Source of the DNA: Annona cherimola
Taxonomy: Eukaryota > Streptophyta > Magnoliopsida > Magnoliales > Annonaceae
Direction of reading: 5' to 3'
NCBI GenBank assembly: GCA_030490835.1
Contig: CM059971.1
Coordinates: 125,520,564 to 125,584,563 of the forward strand
DNA: 64,000 nucleotides
Shown: positions 1 through 9,683 of the stretch, in pieces
How the letters are laid out: each line of letters begins with the position of its first letter
Position numbering within the stretch: position 1 is the stretch's first letter
Notes under the pieces: model-generated
Database searches by the model: none
Seen by the model: the letters and a program-made list of their open reading frames with translations, nothing else
Told to the model about the DNA's origin: nothing
Made by a program: the position numbers and the translations under genes

Positions 1-1720
1 TCCCACTGACGTGGCACTAGCTCTATCATCTCCCCCCCAAACATGTTCTTCGTTGCCTTTTATGGGGATCCTTTTCAGGAGGTGGGCCCCACTCGTCAGG
101 AAACACAAAACAAAGGAAAAACATAGTCGAATCGATCCGAATCACGTATGAAAGATCGAATAGCTGGCTTTGCTATGCTGATATAGCGCTGTTGGAAGAT
201 ACCAAGGAAAATGTTGTGGATTTCATCGCCTCATGGCATTTTCCCTCCAGCTATAAATTGAAGAGCACAGCTGCCGCAGCCTTCAATTTCTGGCTGCGTC
301 CATCATTCCATATCTTAGGATCAGTCTTCAATGATGAGCAATTAGATATATTAGTCCCCACATATATCATGGATTTATCTGAAATCACCGGCTGCTCGGC
401 CATTAATTCTCGCATTTTCCTGGTGCATTTTGTTTTCTTCCAAAAGTAGGTCAAAGTGCCCGTGAGGAGCTTAGCCTGCTAGACGGGGGTCAGGCCATTG
501 TGCCAAATAGCGCCGCTTCCGAGCCGGACTGGGAACATTTGTCTCCCTTTTATTACAGAAGCTTATATCTCTCCTTTATTTATTGTTTGAGGTAAAAAAT
601 CTGTTTAGCAAAACAGAAAAAAATTACTTTTGTATAAATTGTAAATATAACAATAAAAAAGTATATCAAAGTACGAGAAAAAATTATCTACTCCTTATTA
701 AGCATCATTTCTATTATTTAACATCTTAATTATCTAACTATTCTACTCAATTTATCTTTATATTTCAATTATTTTTCATACTTAAGAACTCTACGTTCCA
801 TTCATCACACCAATCATATTACTTGCTCTCTCATTTTTCATAATTTTTCTTAACAAATTTTTCTCACTGAATTTTCCCCACCTTTTACTCCATTTTAAAC
901 GCATACTCAATTTTTTTGCACATTCAATATGGGAGAGCTAGAAGAATTATATAAGTCCATTAATTCTTTCATAGGAAAGTCGTCCTTGGATTTCAACAAA
1001 TTATTCTTACTAAATTAAATTAACTGATTGAAATCATTTGCTAACGAATCTGCCAGGTCGCTGCTTAGATCATTCAAAAGTTCAAATTTCCTATTTAAGA
1101 GCACGTTTTAAAATTTTCGAAAATCGAAAGCGGAAAACAGTCTAATTAAAATAGCGTTAATGTAAATATATAAATAGTGTCCCTTGTTATCATCTCAATT
1201 CTCCTTGAGGACCACATATAATTAAATTTAAGAAATCCAAAACGTGAATTTGAACTAAAATGGTTCGTCCTACGTCATAAAAATTAAAATTCATCCTTAT
1301 ATTGTACTACATAAGTAGTTTGGATCATTCTGTTTGCATCAAACTGTCTAACATCTACATTCCAATATAATCTTTTTATATTTAAGGATTCGTATATGAG
1401 AAATGCTTGAATGATAAAAGTCAAAGAACACATCTCTCTCGCTCTCTTCATTAGATAATACGTTTAGATTGCGTTTGAGTTAGATACACTTTATGATCAC
1501 TAGTACTCAATATTATATAAGTTATATTTTATTTCCACGAAATGTAATAAGTAAAATTTAAAATTTTCATCTAACGAATCTTGGTAGATGTTTCGTGACC
1601 AAAATATTTTCATAAGACAACTAATAATTTAAAACTAATATCAATCGCCTATAATTAAAAATAATTCAAACTTTTATCGATCCGAACTGATCAGCTTGTA
1701 GCATATTTAGAGATTCTAAA
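1..1720. other. Intergenic, AT-rich; possible gene remnant at its start
   Basis: Apart from the possible coding remnant at about 123-449 (listed separately), this stretch is AT-rich with no long open frame, no recognised domain and no clear terminal repeats. Positions 680-870 contain a T-rich run resembling the internal sequence of the Tourist-like MITE family found elsewhere in the window, but without recognisable ends. Confidence 0.5.
123..449 (+). pseudogene. Unrecognised protein-like reading frame, probable gene remnant
   Basis: One frame stays open from about 123 to the stop at 447-449 without an ATG near its start, so it is either an internal or last exon or a decayed fragment. The translation is protein-like rather than low-complexity: mixed aromatic and hydrophobic residues, with stretches such as DFIASWHFPSSYKL, FNFWLRPSFHILG and DEQLDILVPTYIMDLSEITG, ending in FVFFQK. 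I do not recognise the family. Base composition is clearly less AT-rich than the DNA after 560. No partner exon was found on either side; the window edge may cut it off from its 5' part. It could also be chance. Low confidence. Confidence 0.22.
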
Positions 1721-1721
1721 A

Positions 1722-1860
1722 ATGGGTGAGCTCTGCTTGCGCTGTTGGCTTCACATCGGACTGATGTCCCCGCACGTCTCGGACTCGAATTCCGTCCCTT
1801 GCGTCCTCGGCCTTGAGCAGTGGTGTTTGGCCCTTCAAAGAAAAAAAAAAAAAAAAAAAG
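1722..1860 (+). mobile_element. SINE-like retroelement with A-tail
   Basis: A GC-richer segment of about 120 bp ends in a run of about 19 A (about 1842-1859). It contains a pol III B-box-like string, GGACTCGAATTCC (about 1780-1792), about 55 bp after the start, and a plausible A-box region near its left end (TGGGTGAGCTCTGC). B-box, no coding frame, short length and terminal A-run are the usual layout of a plant tRNA-derived SINE. The flanks share only an imperfect AGATT-rich duplication, so the exact ends are uncertain. Confidence 0.5.
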
Positions 1861-3835
1861 AAGATTTTTAAGATTAAACTAAATGGTTGAAATAGAATAG
1901 AACAAGGGTTGAAAGAAGTTCATTTTTGAACCTGAACCAACGCAATGTTGTGATGGAAAGGGGCACAATCATTAGCTGATTCAAGTTTCAAAGAGTTATC
2001 GAGAGGCAATGAAGATGTTGTTTTCATAATTCTATATTACTGAATGAAAGACTGCAGTGATTGTCACAATCATTGTTTTCAGCTCAAGATTCTCAAGGTT
2101 GCTTATATCTCACATTTCCCAAAAGTAGCCACCGGTTCTATCATCTAACTACCGTCGCATGGCCCATTAGCTTGCATAGCTAGGAATAGGATGCACTACA
2201 GACTATATACGTATCCACCTAGATTCATGGCTACTGAACTAATGCTTTCTACTTATAAAAACCTTTTAATATAATGTATTTATTATCTTTATTAATAGGT
2301 AACTTATTTATTTATGATGTCGAAATCAATTTGCTTGGAAACTTTTAAGCATAATATACAATTGTTAAAAGTACATATCTTTTACGTGCACCCATGAATT
2401 TTAATCTTAATTTCATTTATACTTATAAACTTTCGAAAATTTTAAATACACTGGTGTATGTTGCATAAAATTTCATTCATGCTCATGGTCCTTTGCGAAA
2501 TGGTGAATATGTCCAAACCCTAATTATAATATCAAACTAAACATTCAAACAAACATTCATTTGAAGGTAAATTTTTATAGTGTAAATTCATAATTAAGTT
2601 TTGGACATATTTGTCATTTTACATATGTGCATGGATATGAATGGATATTTTAGTAAAATATATGGATATATTTAAAATTTTTAAAAGTTCTTAAGTATAA
2701 GTAGAATTAGATGTAAATTTTTTGGATATGGGAGAAATTTGCATTTATTAAAATCTAAAATGAATGTACGTTGTAAGTAATTTTTAACCTTATAAACAAA
2801 TACACATAGAAGAATGAAGATCATAATCCAAAACCTACATCTTTTTACCCATAAAATAGCAAAATAAAAACTTCCATGCATTCACTAGCCCTCCAGTGAC
2901 TGGGAGTCATATCGGATTGATTTCTTTTGGGTGAAAATTTAATATACTACAAGAAAATAAATTTTTAACAACCCTCGTTAGTGACCAAAAAATCTTTATT
3001 AGTGAGAAAATGCAATGTGAGTAAAATTTATATTACTTATAATGATATTTTTATAGGCAAGAAAATTTTTTTTGTACAATGATGTTTGTATAGGTCAAGT
3101 AAGTAAATACATCATTTATAATGATATTTTGGAAAAAATTTACTTGGGAATAATCAAGTTGTAAAGAGATCTTCTAAGTTCCGAAATAGAACAATAAAAA
3201 ACACAAATATTATAAATTATTGACAATCAAATTTATTACTAATAATATTTGACATAGGTCATAAATTCTTGACAATCAAAAATTTTTGTACTAACTAAAT
3301 TTTAACTTTTGGTTATAAAATTTTAGTTCCAGTAAAATTTTTATAGCGGCGGATGACTGCCTGGTCCAATGCCAAGCTACAACTAATCCAAAAATACATA
3401 TAATTAGCCATGAAAGAAATTTTCATTGCAGACCTCCTGTTTTGGTGTGGGTGAAATCAAACGTGATAATATTATTTCTGTTTTAAATATATTTTCAAGA
3501 CTAACGAAATATTTTGAAGTGGTGGCTCCTTATTTAGTCGCCTGCAATTTATGGGTGATTGTAATTTTTTTCGTGCGGATTACACCTAAAATTTTGTCAC
3601 TTTTTCAAATTTATGTTGTATTTTTATTTCTAAAAATCAACAAAATGTGCACGTCTATTCATGCCATAATAATAAATGCTAAAAATTCAAAAATATCAAA
3701 TTTCACAAAGGAAACGATGTATACGGGGCTCACACATCTATAACAAAGATGTTAAAAGCAATTTTTGTAGTTACCCGTAAGATCGCCCAATTTATAGAAT
3801 TGTGTTTTTTAAATTTTCTAATGTACTCCCCTTCT
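1861..3835. other. Intergenic, AT-rich, with a possible CACTA-like remnant
   Basis: No gene-like frame was found. At about 2946 the string TACTACAAGAAAATAAA resembles a CACTA-type terminus, and the 400 bp after it (repeated units like TTATAATGATATTTTTATAGGC) resemble a segment at about 39,400-39,660 inside the bZIP gene. A matching right end was not found. Nothing else in the stretch was recognised. Confidence 0.35.
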
Positions 3836-4086
3836 AATAAAGGAGAAGGCAAAAATTTGTACTCCCCTTTGCCGAATTGGTCTTGGCTTCTAACCTGAAC
3901 CATATGTCTTTGTGGGGTACCCCTCCCCGAGCTGTTATTGGAAAAATTTGTACAGACAATTTTTTGGCAATGAATAGTCCGGTTCTCTCTATTCCTACTC
4001 CCTCGCACATGGGTGGGGGGGGGGGGGGGGGGTAGGCATAGTGTAGACCTGTTATCAAAAAAAAAATAAAGGAGAAGGCAAAAATT
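3836..4086 (+). mobile_element. LINE-like or SINE-like insertion with 22-bp target duplication and A-tail
   Basis: A 22-bp sequence containing GGAGAAGGC occurs identically at 3836-3857 and 4065-4086. Between them lies a segment of about 207 bp that ends in GTTATC followed by a run of A. A long exact target duplication plus an A-run at the 3' end is the signature of target-primed reverse transcription, so this is most likely a 5'-truncated non-LTR retroelement on the + strand. An 18-base G run sits at 4015-4032. No reverse transcriptase motif remains in so short a piece, so LINE and SINE cannot be separated. Confidence 0.7.
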
Positions 4087-4245
4087 CAAACATGGAGTAG
4101 TTTTATACTTTTATTCTCCTCTGGCTGTGTTTTTTGGCGGCTACTCTAGAGATAGTGTTGTTTTCAACCGATTTTTGACACATATATAAGATTGAAATTG
4201 GATCATGGAAAGTGAATGTTGTCATTACCCATACATATATATCGG

Positions 4246-4765
4246 TCCCGTTTCTATATAACTAGGCTGTAGAGAAGCGGACCCATATAACCCCTTCAAA
4301 ATCTAAGATTTTGATCCTTAATGGAAAATTCAATGCATTTATTGTATTTAACATTATTTGTTTATCTAGGAGACCAAGTTTTATCTCAATTAAGTAAGTT
4401 TATGGGCCACATTTGTACAAAAATATATATTCATGTGTAAATTATGAAAAATATTTAGATCTATTTACACATGTATTATAATATAATAATACTTTATAGA
4501 ATTATTTATTCATATAGAAATGATATTTTGACGGTTTAAATGTCAAAAATACTATAAAATTAATATTTTAGTATCTTTATGATTTACACGTAAATACATA
4601 CATTTCTAACAAACGCGGCCCATAAACATACTTGATTGTGATGAAATTTGATCCTAAAAAAAAGAATGATAATAAATACAATAAATAGATTAGATTTTCT
4701 ATAAATATCAAAATTTTATGTTTTGAATGAGTTACATAGGTCCACTTTTATGTAATCCGGAGCCC
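4246..4765. mobile_element. Fold-back (long inverted repeat) MITE, family A
   Basis: The left arm (about 4250-4400) and the right arm (about 4620-4765) are imperfect inverted complements. The left has CGGACCCATATAAC and an internal TTTATTGTATTTAACATTATTTG; the right carries the complements (ATAATAAATACAATAAATAG and CATAGGTCCAC). The interior has TTCATGTGTAAATTATGAAAAA on the left and TGATTTACACGTAAAT on the right. Related copies occur at about 22,540, 27,790, 32,510, 47,205 and 52,790. The flanks are (AT)-rich, so a target duplication cannot be fixed. No coding frame. Confidence 0.55.
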
Positions 4766-5300
4766 ATATATATATGAAAATGTTTCAGTGCATGCGACTG
4801 CATTGTTCAGTTCATGCACCGTGGGCTCCACTTGATCATGAATGGAAAATCCACCCATCCATTGTATTTAGAATTGTTCATTTTATTAGCATATTAATTT
4901 TCATTCAAATCCAACATGTATATGATCTCCATGTTAAAATAGTGCAAAATCAATGTAATCAAATAGTTTAACGTAAATATCAAGTTTAAAGTGGAATTTT
5001 TAACATCTAAACCGTCTAAAGTATGATTATATATGGATAAATGATTGTATAAAGTTTCATTACAATCTAATATATGTGGGGCCTATTTTACAGCAGACTG
5101 CACCGCCTATTTTACAGCAGACTACACCGTAATTAAGGTGCAATCTGTGTGCACATGATCGGATCCATCACATATATTAATGGAATTGGATTATAAGAAG
5201 TTGGTTTGGGGAGGTGGGCCCCACCAATCCAAATGGATGATAGAATCTCTCCCACGTTGGCAAAGAAGCCGGGTCCCAAAATCATAAGACGAGATGGCAA
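4766..5300. repeat. Diverged family A fold-back copy with a 24-bp tandem duplication
   Basis: Positions about 4775-5170 share the family A core (CATCCATTGTATTTAGAATTG on the left; TTTCATTACAATCTAATATATG on the right) and follow directly on the copy at 4246-4765. Near the right end a 24-bp unit beginning CCTATTTTACAGCAG is repeated twice at 5082-5105 and 5106-5129 with one mismatch. The last 130 bp up to 5300 look unique and lead into the promoter side of the next gene. Confidence 0.4.
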
Positions 5301-5526
5301 TGCCTATTAATATCCAAACCTATCAGTAACGCGAGGTAAGAAGGAACACAGGGAGAGAGCAAGAGGAGAAGCCGAAGTGCAGCAGCAGAAGAAGAAGGGC
5401 TTTTTGTTTTTATTTATATTATTGTTATTACACATGGAAGGACCAAGGAACGCGTGGGAAAGGTGGGCCCTACACGTATGTGGGAGAGACTGAGAAAGAA
5501 AAAGAGCAGCTTCTGTGGGAAAGACG

Positions 5527-5551
5527 CCTCTCTCTCTCTCTCTCTCTCTCC
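5527..5551 (+). repeat. (CT)n microsatellite upstream of the SPEAR gene
   Basis: A pure CT dinucleotide run lies about 540 bp upstream of the SPEAR-type start codon, inside a GC-richer stretch (5340-6090) that also contains GA-rich runs at about 5750 and 5945. CT/GA runs are common in plant 5' leaders and core promoters. The transcription start was not located. Confidence 0.6.
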
Positions 5552-6092
5552 CCCCGTGCTTCGTTCGTTCGCTCGCTGGCTCTGTTTTTTCAGCCCGAGA
5601 TGGTCGCGGCTTCCAAATCTCGGCAATCGAAGGCGTATGGCCAGGTACGTCAAAGCGCATTCGTTTCGATTCTGGGCCGCGTTTTGCGTGCCCGTCGCTT
5701 TGGGATTTGGTTTTGATTCTGGGAGGGAGGAATTAGATCTTCTCGCAGAGAGAGAGAGAGTCGGTCTCTCCGGCGAAGGAGAAGGAGAAAAGGGTGGAGC
5801 GAGGATTTGGGCGAGAAATAGGCGGCAAAAAGATTCGATAAAGCGCTTGGATCTCCATTGTTTTGAATTCCCGTCTTTCTCGCTGCGATTCGTTGTTTCT
5901 CAGACACTCATATACAGGGGGGTATAGAAGGAGAAGCGAGCGAAAGAGAGATAAATACGCTCCCACCCATCTCTCTCATTTCCAGATTCCTTCCCGTAGG
6001 CATGGATTTTGAGAGACATTTCCTCCCTTCCTTCCCTCCTTGATTCCTCCCATTTCGGTTTCTTCCGTTTATCTCCTCCGTTTTGAATTTGG

Positions 6093-7740
6093 ATGGCAGT
6101 GGCGGTGATTCCGTCGTTGGAGATTATCATGGCACAGGAAGAGCAGCGTTGCAGTAACAGCAGCAGTGGCGGAGGTGGCGGAGGTTCTGGTGTGAGGTCC
6201 TGCAAGAAGCTAAAGCAGAAAAAAATCCCACAGAGGGGCCTCGGCGTTGCGCAATTGGAGAGGATTCGCTTGGAGGAGCTGCAGAAGAAGGACGCTGCAG
6301 CTGCTGCGGCTGGCTCTCCGTGCTTCGTCGTCCCCTTGCCTCACCACCCACCTTCTCTCGCTGACCTCCCACCACCCAGCTCCGTCTTCAAGACTTCCGT
6401 CCCCATATCCACCCATGATCTGTTCAACCCGCCTCCCGTTCCGCCTTTCGCATGCGAAGGAGGCACAAGCGGCGGCGGAGGCTTTGGTGGGAGAGGGCAG
6501 CAGGGTCTCTTTCCTTTGCCTTGGAACGGCTTGGATTTCGACCACGATACAGACAAGGCCGCTCCCCGGAAATTGGATCATGGGTTCCAATTTCAGCCTC
6601 ATTGGCATGATGAAGTACATCCGCTTTGGCAGTCCCCTCCTGCTCTGCAGAGGAATCGGCAGCAGCAATCTCCTTTTCTGGTGAACAAACTGATAAATGC
6701 CTTTCGGGTCTCGTTTTCTACTCCGAAAGCATAAATTCACTCCTCGAAATACTCAACTAATTTGGCTTGCTCGCTTTTTGGTGTTTTTGCAGGTGAACGT
6801 CTCGCCGTCACCATCACCGTCGTCTGGAGTCAATCTTCAGATGGAGCCCCCTTCAAACCAAAGCTATTGTAGCAACCCACCAATGCAGCTGCACTCGGGA
6901 GAAGAGAGGGTATGTATTTCTTTCATTTCTTCAACTTGGTTCTTTTCTTTCGCTGTCATCAGGGAGTGTGGAAAACGTAATTATTGGGTTCTGATTCTGG
7001 GCTTGGTTAGAATGTAGTATAGATGGTTGGCATGAAGCGCTCCTGGCCATTTTCTCTGGAGAACCCGCTCAATGGCATCGCTCCTTTCCATTGCAAACTC
7101 CCCCCTTCAGCTCTCATACAGGAAAGGTGGGCCGAATCGTCGTGTGGATGGCGTGATCCACCTAAATTCAGCTCGGGCAATTCCATTTTTAGGTTGCCAT
7201 TTTCCATACCATTCATCCGTTTAATTTGTTTGCTACTTACTTTTCTGACTGGGTACTAATCCGATTCATTTTTTCTGCATTTCAGAGATGGGCCTTCCAC
7301 ATCCATTCACCCAATGCACCCAGGTGCTACCAGACAAAATGGATCTTTAGATGGTGAATTTCTCACATTGGGCCTCCCTGTTACTGCGTCGAGTCCAAAA
7401 TGCAAGCAACCCATGTCAGCTGCTGCTGCTGCTGCTGCTCACCGTGAGGGGCTTGATTTAACATCACTACCAGTAAGCAAAATCATATAGCTCATTTTTA
7501 TTGTCTTACTGTATTTTGTGGAATGCAGCGGTTTTTAATGTAATTGTGGATTTTATTTTATTTTTAATTGAATCGATTCAGGGAAGCACTGAGGATATCT
7601 TTCTACATCCAAGTGGACCGACTCAACAACAGGTGTTCTACAGCTTCTTACCATCAAATCCTAGTGGAGAGACAAAACCCTTGAACGAATGGAGAGGTGA
7701 AGGACCTGATAGCATTGTAGATTTGAATCTGAAGCTTTGA
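6093..7740 (+). CDS. SPEAR/TIE-family transcriptional adaptor with SPL and EAR motifs
   Basis: Five exons: 6093-6680, 6793-6909, 7023-7126, 7286-7472, 7582-7740 (stop TGA); 384 aa, all borders GT..AG with matching phase. Residues 38-63 form the SPL motif of SPOROCYTELESS/NOZZLE and SPEAR proteins (KQKKIPQRGLGVAQLERIRL at its core). The last residues, VDLNLKL, are a canonical EAR repression motif. Between them lie a conserved KRSWPFSLENP block (about 240-250) and a seven-alanine run encoded by GCT repeats. In this family the SPL motif region and EAR motif let the protein bind TCP transcription factors and recruit TOPLESS-type corepressors in the nucleus; activity here is inferred from the motifs. 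The first in-frame ATG is taken as start; a second in-frame ATG 36 bp downstream is possible. Whether it is orthologous to SPL itself or to a TIE/SPEAR paralogue is not decided. Confidence 0.9.
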
Positions 7741-8308
7741 CATTTGCTGTGCAAATTGGGAGGATGAAGAAGTTAATACACAGTGTTCTAGAAAGGTAAA
7801 ACAAATAGCATGGCAAATTCACTTGATACAAGAACTTATGAACATATGAGTGAAGAGTGGTAGGATTCTTTTTATCTCGTTTTCCAGGACAATTTTTCTT
7901 CCTTGTTAGTTGAATGATTAGAGGGATGGTAGATTCTGGGGGGAAAAAAAAAAAAAATCAGCATGGGAAGAATCACACCTTTGCATTCTTCTAGTTCATG
8001 TGGAGCCCATTTTATTAGTGCGTGTAAATGTTGGGAATGCACCTTGTATTGGGCTCAACTCAAGCCTTACCGGCGCAGATACTTTAGATGGGGTTTTAAA
8101 TTTGGTGCATATTTGATACATCATGTAACACATGTAACAATGGTTGGAATAAATTCCCGATATACCATGTTTAGTTAACCCAATTTTAACATTATAATAA
8201 ATCTCTCAAGCTTAGGCTGGAATCTGTTGAGTTTTAAATTTTAGTACAGTATAGCTTGAGTTGATGGGTGGATGAAACGGGCTGAGTTGGCTGCATGGTA
8301 GGATTTGG
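7741..8308. other. Probable 3' UTR of the SPEAR gene and flank
   Basis: After the stop codon the sequence continues moderately AT-rich, with an A-run at about 7945-7957. No second gene is seen. The segment at 8220-8308 has no recognisable feature. Confidence 0.4.
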
Positions 8309-8546
8309 ATTTTTTTTTATTGGTATTTATCCACACTATAACATTTGATATTACAATCAAGCACACTCAACCCTCACACCATGGAAGGATTTTTCTATAA
8401 ATACTCTTACATCAAGGGAGAACTTGTAACAACACCCTCACTGAGGAGGGAATCAGTAAGACAACCCACAACAATGTAGGGACTCAAAACCTGACCACTA
8501 AACTCTCGTGCCGCTGGTCATACCACCACACCAGATGCCTGGTGTT
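8309..8546 (-). mobile_element. SINE-like retroelement, minus strand
   Basis: Read on the minus strand, this segment starts near CATCTGGTGTGGTGGTATGACC, has a B-box-like GGTTTTGAGTCCC about 60 bp in, runs about 240 bp without a coding frame and ends in AATAAAAAAAAA (the T-run at about 8310-8319 on +). That is the layout of a plant SINE with an A-tail. The target duplication was not resolved. Confidence 0.5.
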
Positions 8547-8744
8547 ACGTTTTTTTTGTAGTCTAGATAGACTGTATTTCCAAATGTAAATACTGAATAT
8601 CCAAAACTTCTCTAATCTCTACTATGCCTATGTTTGGTACATGGTTAAATGGGGTTCGCACTTCAGCTCCTTAGGTTGTTATTTTTCGAGTTTCAGCACT
8701 AGGAGAACTTCCCACCTAGTAATGTTTTTTATATACCAAAAGCT

Positions 8745-8984
8745 TTTCGATTCACAAAACTATTCTATATTTTAATTATTTCTTCACATCTTCTTATATG
8801 ATTATCTCACTTTTTAATCATTTTTACATAACTACTAATACAACTAACATATTTATTTTGACTTTATTCTCTTTATGTTTTGTCATTAACCATATCATAT
8901 CATATCACATCATTTTCTTTTATTTTAAAGACTTCTATACTAAAAACTTTTTATTCAAAAAATTATCACTTCCTAAGCACACCC
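8745..8984 (-). mobile_element. Tourist-like MITE copy, left end degraded
   Basis: The sequence matches the minus orientation of the Tourist-like family at 32,936-33,216 (blocks such as TTTTTAATCATTTTTACATAACTA and TATTTATTTTGACTTTATTC). The right end reads CCTAAGCACACCC followed by TAA, the family's terminal repeat and 3-bp target site. The left terminus was not recognised. Confidence 0.5.
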
Positions 8985-8999
8985 TAAAAGTTTTTATTT

Positions 9000-9683
9000 T
9001 GTTTTCATTTCATAAGCTTTTTCACTAAAAATTTTATCTTTCATAAGTTGTATCAACTATAAAACATATCCAATTTCAAACCCATTTGCAACTACCAAGT
9101 GGACTGTGAGCATCTTCCAGACTAGCAGGCGACAACAAAAAACCCCTTTTCTCCCCATGTTACGGCAGACCAGCATCATTGCATCTTGGTGTCCTTGCGC
9201 ACACAACAACCAGTTTTCGGAGTTGGAATTGAGTGGCTAGCGTGAGATACGATTCTTGCTATAAGATTTTTGACCGCCTCTCTCCTCCGCGCCTTCGCTG
9301 AAAATGCATTTTAGAATTTTTGGCTGTCTCAGAAGATCTCTAAAATTTGGCATTTTGTTACTCTGGATTTAAAAATGCCATTCAAACGACGTCTTATTAT
9401 CTACTAAAATGCAGGAGCAGATGCCGCTCTTTCCGCCATTTCTGAATTTTGGACCGTTGCGCGTCCGAGATCTAGGGTCATGTCAGGTGGGACCGCATAT
9501 CAACTGCCTAGTGTTTTTACATTTCCTCATCGTTGCTGATTACATCTTTAAAAATAAAACAGAAATAAACAGGGAAAGATCGCTCAGCTCGCACACATGG
9601 CCATAGAAAAACATGCCTACACGATCAAACACCTACCATGAAAACCACAAAAAGCTAATTCACAGCCCGCCTCTGCCATTTTC
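9000..9683. other. Intergenic, including the likely 3' UTR of the NCL gene
   Basis: The part next to 9684 should be the 3' UTR of the minus-strand exchanger gene. The segment at 9100-9620 is GC-richer and of mixed composition, with no protein domain recognised in any frame. Confidence 0.4.

Noticed and set aside
1780..1792. tRNA-like B-box
   Set aside because: No cloverleaf can be formed around it; with the A-tail it fits a SINE better than a tRNA gene.
3730..4089. 119-codon minus-strand frame with polyproline
   Set aside because: Produced by the 18-base G run inside the A-tailed insertion.
5454..5927. 157-codon open frame upstream of the SPEAR gene
   Set aside because: Overlapping frames in CT/GA-rich leader sequence, low complexity, no domain.
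6210..6740. 176-codon open frame on the minus strand
   Set aside because: Antisense shadow of SPEAR exon 1; the + strand protein carries the conserved motifs.
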